From NCBI GenBank assembly GCA_903921325.1, contig CAIXPL010000008.1, forward strand, positions 124,001-188,000: DNA of 64,000 nt. Direction: 5' to 3'. The position numbers were made by a program, and so were the translations under genes. Positions 18,725 to 27,356 of the stretch are shown piece by piece; position 1 is the first letter of the stretch, and the number at the start of each line of letters is the position of its first letter. The notes beneath the pieces are model-generated. The model was not told the origin of the DNA, did not search any database, and saw nothing but the letters and a program-made list of their open reading frames with translations. The DNA comes from an uncultured Pseudomonadota bacterium. GTDB taxonomy: Bacteria; Pseudomonadota; Gammaproteobacteria; Burkholderiales; SG8-39.

Positions 18725-19231
18725 ATGGAACTGTCAAATAGTTTGAACACCAAACAAATGGAGCGTGCCGACCGGCGCGTTGGGCGATCGGGGGCGCCGG
18801 ACAGGCCCGTGCTGGCAAGCGGGCTGCTGCCCCAGTTGCTCGGCTATCAGTTACGCCTTGCGCATCTGGCGGTATTTGGCGATTTTTCTGCGTCCGTCGG
18901 ATCGCTCGGCATCACGCCGGGGCGCTTGGGGGTGCTGTTGCTGGTAGAGGCCAATGAAGGCGTCGCGCAAACCCCGCTGGCCGCCGCCGCCGGGCTCGAC
19001 CGCTCAACCATGGTGCCGCTCCTTGATCAGCTCGAGCAGTCAGGTTGGCTTGAGCGGCGGCGCGGACCTGATCGCCGAACCAACGGCCTGTGGTTGACTG
19101 TCGCCGGACGCGACTTTCTGGCCCGTGCAAAAGTCCGCATCCGCGCGCATGAGCGTCGGATTGCGGCCCGCCTCAGTGCGAAAGAGCGGGCAGAGCTGAT
19201 TCGATTGCTGGGACTGTTGCGCTCAGGCTAG
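18725..19231 (+). CDS. MarR-family transcriptional regulator
   Basis: Winged-helix regulator of 168 aa divergent from the catabolic cluster. The wHTH region reads GRLGVLLLVEANEGVAQTPLAAAAGLDRSTMVPLLDQLEQSGWLERRRGPDRRTNGLWL, typical of MarR proteins that sense aromatic acids or their CoA esters. The 91-bp gap to the reductase gene probably contains its operator. Its last 59 bp overlap the convergent response-regulator gene. Confidence 0.88.
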   Translation: MELSNSLNTKQMERADRRVGRSGAPDRPVLASGLLPQLLGYQLRLAHLAVFGDFSASVGSLGITPGRLGVLLLVEANEGVAQTPLAAAAGLDRSTMVPLLDQLEQSGWLERRRGPDRRTNGLWLTVAGRDFLARAKVRIRAHERRIAARLSAKERAELIRLLGLLRSG

Positions 19232-19907
19232 GATCGAGCTTGTATCCACCGCCCCGCACTGTCGTGATGAGGTTGCGGTACTTCTCGCCGAGCGCCAGAC
19301 GTACCCGGCGCACATGCACATCCACGGTACGCTCCTCGACGAATACATTTTCACCCCAAACCCGGTCGAGCACTTCGTTGCGCGTGAAGACGCGATTGGG
19401 ATGGGCGAGGAATAACTTGAGCAACCGAAACTCGACCTGACGCAAGCTGATCGGTGCGCCGTCAACCCGCGCGGTGCGCGCATCGCTGTCCAGCGTTACC
19501 GCGCCCACGGTGAGGGTCCCGCCGGCGTACTCCGGCGCGCGGCGACGGATGAGCGCATGGACCCGCGCAATCAATTCACTCGGACTGAACGGTTTGACCA
19601 GATAATCATCGGCACCGGCATCCAGACCGTTCACGCGCTCCTGCTCACGATCGCGCGCAGTCACCATGAGAAGGGGCAATGAGGCGGTACGCGGATCGCG
19701 CCGCAGGCGCTCGATCAATGTAATCCCTGACATGGCAGGCAACATCCAGTCAATGACCGCTGCGGTCGGAATGCGTTCGCGCAACAGCTCCAGTGCACGC
19801 TCGGCCGATCCGACTGGCACGACACGAAAACTCGCGCGCTCAAAGGTGTATTGGAGCAGGTCTCGTATGGCCGGATCGTCCTCGACCACCATCACGCTTG
19901 GGTTCAT
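19173..19907 (-). CDS. Second PhoB-like OmpR-family response regulator
   Basis: Receiver plus winged-helix regulator of 244 aa. Receiver: VVEDDPAIRDLL, AVIDWMLPAMSG, VTARDREQERVNGLDAGADDYLVKPFSPSELIARV. Output: VEFRLLKLFLAHPNRVFTRNEVLDRVWGENVFVEERTVDVHVRRVRLAL and TTVRGGGYKL. It is strikingly close to the PhoB at 33294-33992 (same DWMLP, RVW, VEERTVDVH segments). No sensor kinase is adjacent. It is divergent from plcP-btaA-btaB and PHO-box-like repeats lie in the shared promoter, so a role in phosphate-responsive control of these lipid genes is likely. Confidence 0.9.
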   Translation of the reverse strand: MNPSVMVVEDDPAIRDLLQYTFERASFRVVPVGSAERALELLRERIPTAAVIDWMLPAMSGITLIERLRRDPRTASLPLLMVTARDREQERVNGLDAGADDYLVKPFSPSELIARVHALIRRRAPEYAGGTLTVGAVTLDSDARTARVDGAPISLRQVEFRLLKLFLAHPNRVFTRNEVLDRVWGENVFVEERTVDVHVRRVRLALGEKYRNLITTVRGGGYKLDPSLSATVPAIESALPALSH

Positions 19908-20004
19908 CGTCTCACCCCGTTGATGCGGCTAGACGACCAACCGGGACCGATGCCCGTTCGCAGCCGCCTGCAATGGAAAGTGAGTGTCACAGTACGCGCG
20001 CGAT

Positions 20005-20022
20005 ATGACAGCAGCGTGACGA
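20005..20022 (-). promoter_or_regulatory. PHO-box-like direct repeat facing the PhoB-like gene
   Basis: Read on the minus strand: TCGTCAC (20016-20022), 4-bp gap, CTGTCAT (20005-20011). This matches the PHO-box layout of two 7-bp CTGTCAT-like half sites with an 11-bp period. It lies about 100 bp upstream of the response-regulator start. Confidence 0.55.
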
Positions 20023-20027
20023 TTGGA

Positions 20028-20056
20028 ATGTCATAAAAGCTTCTTGCTGTTGTCAT
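20028..20056 (+). promoter_or_regulatory. PHO-box-like half sites upstream of plcP-btaAB
   Basis: ATGTCAT at 20028-20034 and TTGTCAT at 20050-20056 are exactly two 11-bp periods apart with a degenerate central unit. They lie 54-82 bp before the plcP start. Proposed PhoB operator; weaker than the site at 30643. Confidence 0.45.
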
Positions 20057-20109
20057 GAGCGCGTCGTGCGTTCGATGTGAAATCCCGTATCTGCATCCAG
20101 TGGATTCTC

Positions 20110-20928
20110 ATGAACGCGCGCATACCACTAGCCGATGGCGAGCACTACCACCGGGCGATCTGGATCTCCGACATTCATCTGGGAACCCGCGGCTGCCGCG
20201 CCGATGAGTTGCTTGAGTTCCTGCGCACCCACGACTCGGACATTCTTTATCTGGTCGGCGACATCATTGATGGCTGGCAGTTGAAGCGCAACTGGTTCTG
20301 GTGTCAGACACACAATGATGTGGTGCAGAAGGTCTTGCGCAAGGCGCGCAAAGGCACCCGGGTTGTCTACGTACCCGGCAACCATGACGAGGGTTTGCGG
20401 CATTTCACGGGTTTTGATTTCGGGCGCATCGAAGTCGAGCATGAAGTGGTGCATACCATGCTCGATGGGCGCCGCTTTCTGGTCACTCACGGTGATCTGT
20501 TCGACGGCGTGGTGAAGCAGGCCAAGTGGCTGGCGCACCTCGGTGACACGCTGTACACCATCACGCTTGAGTTAAACCGGCATTTCAACAAGATCCGGCA
20601 AAAAATGGGCATGCCCTATTGGTCGCTGTCGCAATATCTGAAGCACCAGGTCAAGAATGCGGTCAGCTTCATCAGCGACTATGAACACGCCCTTGCGCAT
20701 GAAGCACGTCGTCGCGGATTTGACGGCGTCGTGTGCGGTCATATTCATCGCGCCGAGTTGCGCGACATCGATGGAATCACCTATGCCAATGACGGCGATT
20801 GGGTGGAGAGCCTGACTGCACTGGTCGAGACCACGAGCGGTGAATTGCGGATCGTGCATGCAGCACCCCTGGCCCATCCGGTGGGTGCCGGCACAGGCCG
20901 CACGGTGCAATTGAGTCTGACACCATGA
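20110..20928 (+). CDS. plcP: PlcP-like metallophosphoesterase (phospholipase C for lipid remodelling)
   Basis: Calcineurin-type phosphoesterase of 272 aa, similar in sequence to UDP-diacylglucosamine hydrolases. Metal-binding motifs: WISDIHLG, LVGDIIDGW, PGNHDEG, LVTHGDLFD and CGHIHRAE. The GNHDEGLRHF segment and coupling to btaA-btaB point to the PlcP branch, which under phosphate limitation removes the head group from phospholipids to give diacylglycerol, the substrate of BtaA. The ATG at 20110 (MNARIPLADGEHYH) is preferred over an upstream frame. Its stop overlaps the btaA start (ATGA). Confidence 0.85.
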   Translation: MNARIPLADGEHYHRAIWISDIHLGTRGCRADELLEFLRTHDSDILYLVGDIIDGWQLKRNWFWCQTHNDVVQKVLRKARKGTRVVYVPGNHDEGLRHFTGFDFGRIEVEHEVVHTMLDGRRFLVTHGDLFDGVVKQAKWLAHLGDTLYTITLELNRHFNKIRQKMGMPYWSLSQYLKHQVKNAVSFISDYEHALAHEARRRGFDGVVCGHIHRAELRDIDGITYANDGDWVESLTALVETTSGELRIVHAAPLAHPVGAGTGRTVQLSLTP

Positions 20929-22127
20929 GTTCAGCGGGGCGCGGCTCCTGGTTTGATCGTGTCGATCAGGCACTGTTCAATATGTTGTACCGTCGCTCAC
21001 TGGTCTACAACACTTGTTGGGAAGATCCGGCGGTTGACCGGGAAGCGCTTGCATTGGGCGCCGATGACACGGTGCTCGTGATTACCAGCGCCGGGTGCAA
21101 TGTACTTGACTACGCACTTACCGGGCCACGACGGGTGCATGCGGTCGATGCCAACCCGCGTCAGAGCGCGTTGCTTGATCTGAAGCTGGCCGGCATTCGA
21201 GCGTTGTCGTATGACGATTTCTTTGCCGTGTTCGGTCGCGGCTATCACCCGCGTTTTGGTGAGATTTATCAGAGTCAGCTGCGCACTCATCTCAGTGGCT
21301 TTTCGCGCGACTTCTGGGATCGTCGGGTGCACTGGTTTCAGACGCCGGGCCGCAGTTTTTATTTTCGTGGCTTGGCCGGTTATGTCGCGCGCGCGATGCG
21401 TGCTTATATGCGGCTGCGACCAGGGCTGTCCAGGGATGTGCAGGCTTTGTTCAGCAGTGGTTCGGTGGAAGAACAACGGGCAATTTATGACGCCCGAATT
21501 TCCCCGCGCATCTGGGGCAACGCAATGAATTGGCTGCTATCGCGCCAGTTCACGATGAGCCTGCTGGGCGTACCGTGGCCGCAGCGGCGCGAAGTCGAAG
21601 CGCAACACGACAACGGCGTGGCGCGATTCGTCCAGGAAGCGCTGGAATATGTGTTGCGGCAGCTTCCGCTGGCATCGAACTATTTCTACAGCGTGTATGT
21701 GAATGGCGCCTACACGCCGGATTGCTGTCCGGAATATCTCAAACAGGATAACTTCAACCTGCTCAAGGCCGGACTGGTCGATCGCGTGGTGGTGCATACC
21801 ACCACGGTTACAGCATTCCTGCAATCGACGCCTGAGCATATTTCAAAATTTGTGCTACTCGATCATATGGACTGGATGAGTTGCTACCAACCCTCGGCCC
21901 TCGCCGAAGAATGGGCAGCCATTCTTGACCGTGCCACGCCAGGCGCGCGGGTCATTTTCAGAAGCGCTCATGCGCGACCCGCCTATATCGACACGATCAC
22001 CATCGGGTCGCAGGGCCCGCGTATCCGCGATCGACTGCAATTCAATGACAGTCTTGCGCAAACATTGCAATTGCGCGACCGCGTGCACACCTATGCCGGC
22101 TTTCACATTGCCGACGTGCCGGTCTGA
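20925..22127 (+). CDS. btaA: BtaA, SAM:diacylglycerol 3-amino-3-carboxypropyltransferase
   Basis: Protein of 400 aa of the DUF3419/BtaA family, which moves the aminocarboxypropyl group of SAM to diacylglycerol in synthesis of the betaine lipid DGTS. Characteristic segments are YNTCWEDPAVDREAL, VLVITSAGCNVLDYAL, HAVDANPRQSALLDLKLA and VLLDHMDWM. It overlaps plcP by 4 bp and is followed 27 bp later by btaB. This trio makes a complete route from phospholipid to a phosphorus-free betaine lipid. Confidence 0.92.
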   Translation: MSSAGRGSWFDRVDQALFNMLYRRSLVYNTCWEDPAVDREALALGADDTVLVITSAGCNVLDYALTGPRRVHAVDANPRQSALLDLKLAGIRALSYDDFFAVFGRGYHPRFGEIYQSQLRTHLSGFSRDFWDRRVHWFQTPGRSFYFRGLAGYVARAMRAYMRLRPGLSRDVQALFSSGSVEEQRAIYDARISPRIWGNAMNWLLSRQFTMSLLGVPWPQRREVEAQHDNGVARFVQEALEYVLRQLPLASNYFYSVYVNGAYTPDCCPEYLKQDNFNLLKAGLVDRVVVHTTTVTAFLQSTPEHISKFVLLDHMDWMSCYQPSALAEEWAAILDRATPGARVIFRSAHARPAYIDTITIGSQGPRIRDRLQFNDSLAQTLQLRDRVHTYAGFHIADVPV

Positions 22128-22154
22128 GCGCGGCATGCGAACACTCGATTAGCC

Positions 22155-22850
22155 ATGCTGGCGGCCGAACTCAAAGTGCTCTCGGCGCTGCTGCGCGGCC
22201 AGCCGCGTAGCGGTTCGCATGCCGAACGGCTGCAAGCCTTCTATGCCCCTCAGGCAGGCCACTACGACCGCTTTCGCGAGCGCCTGTTGTGGGGACGCGA
22301 ACGGCTGATCGCAGCCCTGCCGTGCGAGCCCGGCGCACGGGTGGTGGAGCTGGGTGCCGGCACTGGTCGCAACACCGAATTCTTCGGTGAACGCCTGACA
22401 GGACTGCAGTCCTGCACCTTGGTCGACTTGTGTCCCGCGCTGTTGCAGCAGGCCCACCTGCGCGCCGCGCGGCAGCAGAACATGGTCGTCATCGAAGCCG
22501 ATGCGGCCGAGTACCAGCCGGCTGAGCCCGTTGACGTTGTGTACCTCTCCTATGCCCTGTCAATGATGCCGGACTGGACCCGGGTGCTGGACAATGCGCT
22601 GTCGATGTTGCGCCCGGGTGGTGTACTCGGGGTGGTCGACTTCTATGTTGATCCGGTGCGTCATGGGCGCCTTGCAAGCTGGGCCTGGCGGCGCTGGTTC
22701 GCGCATGATGGCGTGCACCTGGGTGCCGATACCCTCAGGTACCTGCCCACCCGACTGACTACTTTGCGCTTGGTCGAGCATCGCGCGGCAGTGCCCTACC
22801 TGCCCGCCGTGCGCGTCCCGGTGTACCTGTTTGTAGGGCGCAAGGCCTAG
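22155..22850 (+). CDS. btaB: BtaB, DGHS N-methyltransferase
   Basis: Class I methyltransferase of 231 aa with AFYAPQAGHYDRFRERLLWGRERL, motif I VVELGAGTGRNTEFFGE, and VVYLSYALSMMPDW. BtaB methylates diacylglycerylhomoserine three times to give DGTS. Adjacency to btaA makes the assignment strong. It converges with tonB 27 bp downstream. Confidence 0.9.
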   Translation: MLAAELKVLSALLRGQPRSGSHAERLQAFYAPQAGHYDRFRERLLWGRERLIAALPCEPGARVVELGAGTGRNTEFFGERLTGLQSCTLVDLCPALLQQAHLRAARQQNMVVIEADAAEYQPAEPVDVVYLSYALSMMPDWTRVLDNALSMLRPGGVLGVVDFYVDPVRHGRLASWAWRRWFAHDGVHLGADTLRYLPTRLTTLRLVEHRAAVPYLPAVRVPVYLFVGRKA

Positions 22851-22877
22851 CTGCCAGCCGGACACCAATCGCTGCGG

Positions 22878-23579
22878 TTACTCGTAGCGGCGGAATTCAA
22901 CCCAGACCTGAAACTGCCGTTCAATGCCCACCAGCTCACTCGGTGGCGCGGGATAGCCGGCAGCGAGCACCGCCGCGATTGCAGCCCGATCCAGCAGTGC
23001 GGTTCCGCTGCCCTGGATGAGGTGCGGTTCACTCACCCGACCATCGCGCAGGTTGAACTCAACCCGGGTGCGGCCGCCGATGCGTTGACGCTGCGCCGCG
23101 GCTGGGTACTGCACCGCCCCTTGCACTGCCGCCTTGACTTGTGCAGCGTAGGCAAGCATGGGATCAACCTTGGCCGCTTGGTACGCTGCAGGTGGGGGCG
23201 GCGGGGGCGGCGGCACCGCGGCCTGGCTGAATGGTGTCGGTTCTGCCACCGGCACAAGATCGGCCGGCGGGGTGATCAAAGGCGGCGGTGGCACCGGCGG
23301 CGGCGGGGTCAGCGGCGGCAGGGTCGGCGGTTGCAGTCTGGGGGGCGGCTCAGGCAGCCTGGGTTTGGGTGGCTTTGGCTTCGTCGGTTCGGGTTGAGGC
23401 GGCTCTTGCACCGGCGCCTGGGCAAGTTCCAGGATCACTGGCGCGGGTTGAGAACGCACTATTTTTGGCACAGCGAACAGCAGCAGCAGCACGATGGCGA
23501 CCAGGATGACTTCGGCCGCTACTGCCAGGGCAACGGCCTCCACATCGCGCTTGAGTACGCCCTGCTCATCTGCTGCCAT
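22878..23579 (-). CDS. tonB: TonB energy transducer
   Basis: TonB protein of 233 aa: short cytoplasmic N-terminus, one membrane helix (VALAVAAEVILVAIVLLLLF), a long proline-rich periplasmic spacer (many PPP and PKP runs) and a C-terminal TonB domain with QYPAAAQRQRIGGRTRVEFNL and VSEPHLIQGSGTALLDRAAI. I prefer the ATG at 23579 (MAADEQG), 22 bp after exbD; a GTG at 23612 would overlap exbD. It is the last gene of the receptor-exbB-exbD-tonB series. Confidence 0.9.
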   Translation of the reverse strand: MAADEQGVLKRDVEAVALAVAAEVILVAIVLLLLFAVPKIVRSQPAPVILELAQAPVQEPPQPEPTKPKPPKPRLPEPPPRLQPPTLPPLTPPPPVPPPPLITPPADLVPVAEPTPFSQAAVPPPPPPPPAAYQAAKVDPMLAYAAQVKAAVQGAVQYPAAAQRQRIGGRTRVEFNLRDGRVSEPHLIQGSGTALLDRAAIAAVLAAGYPAPPSELVGIERQFQVWVEFRRYE

Positions 23580-23601
23580 GGTCGTCGACGGTGGCAAGCC
23601 T

Positions 23602-23994
23602 TCAGCGGGCACTGCGCGTTGCCAGAGCGATCTGGGTTGCGCCCGAAGCGCGTACCGCGTCGATCACACGCATCACTTTTTGCAGATCCACACTGTCGCT
23701 GCCTGCCAAGGTGACGGCGATGTGGGCCGGATCGCGCCCACGCAGCAGGGCAGTGAGTTCGTCGGTCTGCATCTGTTGCCCCTCAACCGCGATGCTGCCA
23801 TCACTTGCCAGTTCGACCAGCAGCTTGGGCGCTGGCAGGGGTGCCGCGGTGGTGCTGGTTGGCAGATGCGTCACATGTCCGGAGGTCGGGATCATGCGCA
23901 GAGTCATCATGGCAAAAAACACCAGCAGGAACAGCATGATGTCGATCATCGGCACGATTTCGATCCGCGCCTTGCGTTGCGCCAGGTAGCGCAT
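23602..23994 (-). CDS. exbD: ExbD biopolymer transport protein
   Basis: Protein of 130 aa with a short cytoplasmic start, one membrane helix bearing the conserved Asp (VPMIDIMLFLLVFFAMMTL) and a periplasmic domain ending RVIDAVRASGATQIAL. It uses proton-motive force with ExbB to energise TonB. Its ATG overlaps the exbB stop (TGATG), indicating coupling. Confidence 0.92.
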   Translation of the reverse strand: MRYLAQRKARIEIVPMIDIMLFLLVFFAMMTLRMIPTSGHVTHLPTSTTAAPLPAPKLLVELASDGSIAVEGQQMQTDELTALLRGRDPAHIAVTLAGSDSVDLQKVMRVIDAVRASGATQIALATRSAR

Positions 23995-24680
23995 CAATGC
24001 TCTGCCTGGTTCGAGCCATCGCGCTGCGCCGCAGCCATGCGCTCGCCCACCCGGTCGGTCACTTTACGACCAAGATCAGCGCGATTGATGATCATCACCT
24101 TGAGGGTCTCCAGTTGATGAACCAACAGGCGTACCCGATTGTTGAGAAAATTCAGAAACACCAGGCCGATCATCGCAATCAGCAAACCCATGCCGGTGGC
24201 AACCAGCGCCTCGGCAATGCCGCCGGTCACCTCCACCGCCGCGCTCTGGTCTGACAACACGCGAAAGGCGTTGAACATGCCGATGATCGTACCCAGCAGA
24301 CCCATCAGGGGAGCCAGAGTCACAATGGTATCGAGCATCCACAGTGACCGATCCAGCCGCGGTACCTCATGCATGAGGGCCTCTTCCAGATGCCCGTCAA
24401 GCGTATTGCGACCGCCGGCCCCCTCGGCTTGTTGCGCTGCACGCAGCAAGGCAAGGTGGGGGAGATTGGGATGGCCCTGGCGCAACGATTGCATCGCCTC
24501 ATGGTGACCATCCACCGAACCCTGCAAAACCCGGATCAATTGCGCGCCGGCTCGAGTCATATTCGACAGGAACCGGCTGCGCTCAATGATCACGGTGATG
24601 GCCACCAGCATGACCACCAACATGCCGTAGATCGTACCGCCGGAGCCGTTGGCCAGATCAACCAGATGCTGAAAGTTCAT
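23994..24680 (-). CDS. exbB: ExbB/TolQ-family proton channel protein
   Basis: Protein of 228 aa with three membrane segments: YGMLVVMLVAITVIIE near the N-terminus, then TIVTLAPLMGLLGTIIGMFNAF and GLLIAMIGLVFLNFLNN. The LAPLMGLLGTIIGMF motif is diagnostic of ExbB/MotA/TolQ. It lies 66 bp after the receptor gene and is coupled to exbD. Confidence 0.92.
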   Translation of the reverse strand: MNFQHLVDLANGSGGTIYGMLVVMLVAITVIIERSRFLSNMTRAGAQLIRVLQGSVDGHHEAMQSLRQGHPNLPHLALLRAAQQAEGAGGRNTLDGHLEEALMHEVPRLDRSLWMLDTIVTLAPLMGLLGTIIGMFNAFRVLSDQSAAVEVTGGIAEALVATGMGLLIAMIGLVFLNFLNNRVRLLVHQLETLKVMIINRADLGRKVTDRVGERMAAAQRDGSNQAEH

Positions 24681-24746
24681 GCTGTGCTTCCTTGTATTGC
24701 CTGTTCATGCCTTGTGTTGCTGTGTGCAGCCTGACGCAATCCCTGA

Positions 24747-27089
24747 TCAGAAATCGGCTGAGACGCCGACGAAGTAGTTGCGGCGAGGCAACAGCGTGAG
24801 CTGATCATTCGGGCCTGGATTGGCACCCGACTGCGATAACGCAACGGTCTTCTGACTGTCACCGATGTTGTTCACGCCGGCGCGCAACGTCACCGCCTTC
24901 AGCGTCGGACTGATGTTGGCCAGACGATAATTGACATAGGCATTGGTCAGGTAGTACGGGTTGAGGCTGGCACCCTGGGGGGCGTTGGTTGTGATGTACT
25001 GGCTGCCAATCCGCTTGCCGACCAAACCGATGGCCCACCCCTTGTCCTGCCAGAACAGACCGAGCGCCTCGGTATTGCTCGGGACACCTGTCGTGCCGCT
25101 GGGCGAAATGGAGGTGTGGTCCAGCGTCCGCTTGGCGCTGTTGGTTGATGCATTGGCATACGTGCTGAAACCACTACCGATCACATAAGTGAATTCCGCC
25201 TCGGCTCCCTTGTAGATGACCGCGCCGTTGTTGATGATCGGATAGGTGTTGGTGGTGGTGTCATAGGTGCCGCTGGTCGAGTAGAAATTGTCGAATTTGA
25301 TCTGGTAGACATCGACGTCGACCGTGTAGCGATCGGTCTTCCAGACCGAGCCGATCTGATAGGCACGATCGTGCTGGGCTGGCACGGTTGGGGGAGTCGC
25401 AACCACGCCACTGGGTTGCTGCAGCTTCACGTCATAGTTGCCAGTCGACGGAATGACGACACCGGTAGTGTATTGCGCATACACCGTCAGGTTTTTCATC
25501 GGACGCCAGCGTGCGTCGAGCGAAGGCAATGTGTCGTTGTAGTTCTTCTGGAACTCATAGTTGCTGGTAAGTCCGGTGTTCTGCGCCGGGTAATCGGTCA
25601 CATCGTGGGTGAAACGCGAGAACTTGAGCCCCGGCGTCACGGCCACGGTCGACAGGGGATGGAACTCATGCTCGACGTAGGCCTGCGTCTGATATGAGGT
25701 GAACTTCTGGTTGTAACTGGTATTGGCATACGCGTTCGAATACGTCTGGTAGTCGGTCACATTCGCGTAAAAGCCGTGGCGGTTGGTTTCGGTCTGGGTC
25801 AACCAGGCACCCAAGCGGGTCTGGCCCCAGCTTGAGTCCTTCGTGAAGCGCAGGATGTCGCCCACGGTACGGTACTGGTTGAGCTTGATGATGCCGTTGG
25901 AACAAGTCGCTGTGATCAATGAAGCACCCGGCGTTGCGCACGGGGCGGCAAACGGCAGTGCCGCACTACCCTTGGGGCCATACGTGGTGCCATCGGGCAG
26001 ACCGGTCGCGGGCGTTGTAAGGGACGAGGCGTAGTGCTGGGTGTTGCTGTAGGCATAGGTGAACAGCTTGTTGTCCACGGTCCAGGTGTCGCTCAACTTC
26101 GAGGCGACCTGGAAGTACTCCATGTCGGTCGACAGGTTGTAATTGTTGTATTTGTAGTAGTTCGTTTTCGATGGGTCGGTGTCGTTCAGGTAGTTGTTGC
26201 CGTACTGCGCCTGCTCGGCCCGGGTGCCAGTGGTGGTATTGCCGGTATCGCTGTACATCTGATTGAACGATGCGAAGAAGGTCATCGTGGTGTCTGCGCT
26301 CACTGCATGCGCGAGTTTGCCGCTGAATGAAGTGCGCTCGAGACTGTCGTGGGTGAGCGCACCATCGGTTTTGAATCGCTGCGCGTTGAACACCATGCTG
26401 GTCGCGCCATCATCGCCGAGGCGGCCGGTGTTTACCTGAGCGCCTACGGTCGAGGTCGAGAACGAACCGTAGCTGCCGTAAACGCGAACGCCCTTATTGG
26501 CTGTCGGATCCTGTGACTGCAGGCCTATGGTTCCGCCGTACGAGGCAGGGCCAAACGTTGCCGCAGAACCCGGGCTGCGATCGATGACAACACCTCCGAT
26601 GAATTCGCCTGGAAAGTAGGCCCAGGAGTGGTGCGTGGGATCGTTCGAGTCATTGAACGGAATGCCATCCCAGGTCATGTTGAAAGAGCCGTCGGAAAAA
26701 CCGCGGAACTGAATCTTCGAATCTCCACCGCCAATGCCGTTCGGATGGGGCGGCGCAACGATGCTCGGTGCAATATTGAGCACCTGGGTGTAATCGGAAT
26801 TCGGCGGCGTGAAATTGCGAATGAAGTTTTCGCTGATTTCAGAGGTCGGCCAACGCGATTCCAGATTGCCCTGTGAGACGGCAGTGCGTGCGGCCGCCGG
26901 TGCATCGACAGCGGCGGCCGGCAGGGCCGGGGTACGACCGGTCGGTTGGATTTCGGCAGGTTGACTGCTGGCTCCGGTACCGACTGCGCCGAGGTCTACC
27001 GGATCGGCAGCCCAGACCGCGGGTGCGTTGAAGGCCAACTGCGCGAGCGCTGCGGCAATGGCAAGGTGAAGTCGGGTCTGGCGTGGCAT
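24747..27089 (-). CDS. TonB-dependent outer-membrane receptor
   Basis: Receptor of 780 aa with a signal peptide (LAIAAALAQLAFNAPAVWA), plug domain (LNIAPSIVAPPHPNGIGGGDSKIQFRGF, FFPG-like AYFPGEFIGGVVIDRSPGSA) and a beta-barrel rich in aromatic strands, ending in VGVSADF with a C-terminal Phe as required for insertion. The substrate is unknown; the FRGF...TWDGIPFNDSNDPTHHSW plug is of the type seen in receptors for small nutrients. AAGGAC precedes the ATG. It heads the operon receptor-exbB-exbD-tonB, so it has its own dedicated energising system. Confidence 0.93.
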   Translation of the reverse strand: MPRQTRLHLAIAAALAQLAFNAPAVWAADPVDLGAVGTGASSQPAEIQPTGRTPALPAAAVDAPAAARTAVSQGNLESRWPTSEISENFIRNFTPPNSDYTQVLNIAPSIVAPPHPNGIGGGDSKIQFRGFSDGSFNMTWDGIPFNDSNDPTHHSWAYFPGEFIGGVVIDRSPGSAATFGPASYGGTIGLQSQDPTANKGVRVYGSYGSFSTSTVGAQVNTGRLGDDGATSMVFNAQRFKTDGALTHDSLERTSFSGKLAHAVSADTTMTFFASFNQMYSDTGNTTTGTRAEQAQYGNNYLNDTDPSKTNYYKYNNYNLSTDMEYFQVASKLSDTWTVDNKLFTYAYSNTQHYASSLTTPATGLPDGTTYGPKGSAALPFAAPCATPGASLITATCSNGIIKLNQYRTVGDILRFTKDSSWGQTRLGAWLTQTETNRHGFYANVTDYQTYSNAYANTSYNQKFTSYQTQAYVEHEFHPLSTVAVTPGLKFSRFTHDVTDYPAQNTGLTSNYEFQKNYNDTLPSLDARWRPMKNLTVYAQYTTGVVIPSTGNYDVKLQQPSGVVATPPTVPAQHDRAYQIGSVWKTDRYTVDVDVYQIKFDNFYSTSGTYDTTTNTYPIINNGAVIYKGAEAEFTYVIGSGFSTYANASTNSAKRTLDHTSISPSGTTGVPSNTEALGLFWQDKGWAIGLVGKRIGSQYITTNAPQGASLNPYYLTNAYVNYRLANISPTLKAVTLRAGVNNIGDSQKTVALSQSGANPGPNDQLTLLPRRNYFVGVSADF

Positions 27090-27356
27090 GGTCAGCGGAG
27101 TCCTTGTGACGGAAACGGAAATAAGTCACTGGATTATCGCTTTGCAACATTGCAGCTAATTAACATGTACCGCTGATGAAATGACGGTTTCGTTAAATCT
27201 CTTCAACCATGTTTGGTGTGTCCACTTCGCACGACGCCGCGGGTCTGCTGCGCCGATCGGCCTCACGGGCATGCCAATCTTCTGATCGGCGTGGCAACCT
27301 TTTGACAAGTGCGTCGCGCTTATTGCGGTGGCGTACGACTGTGCGCGATATTCCTG

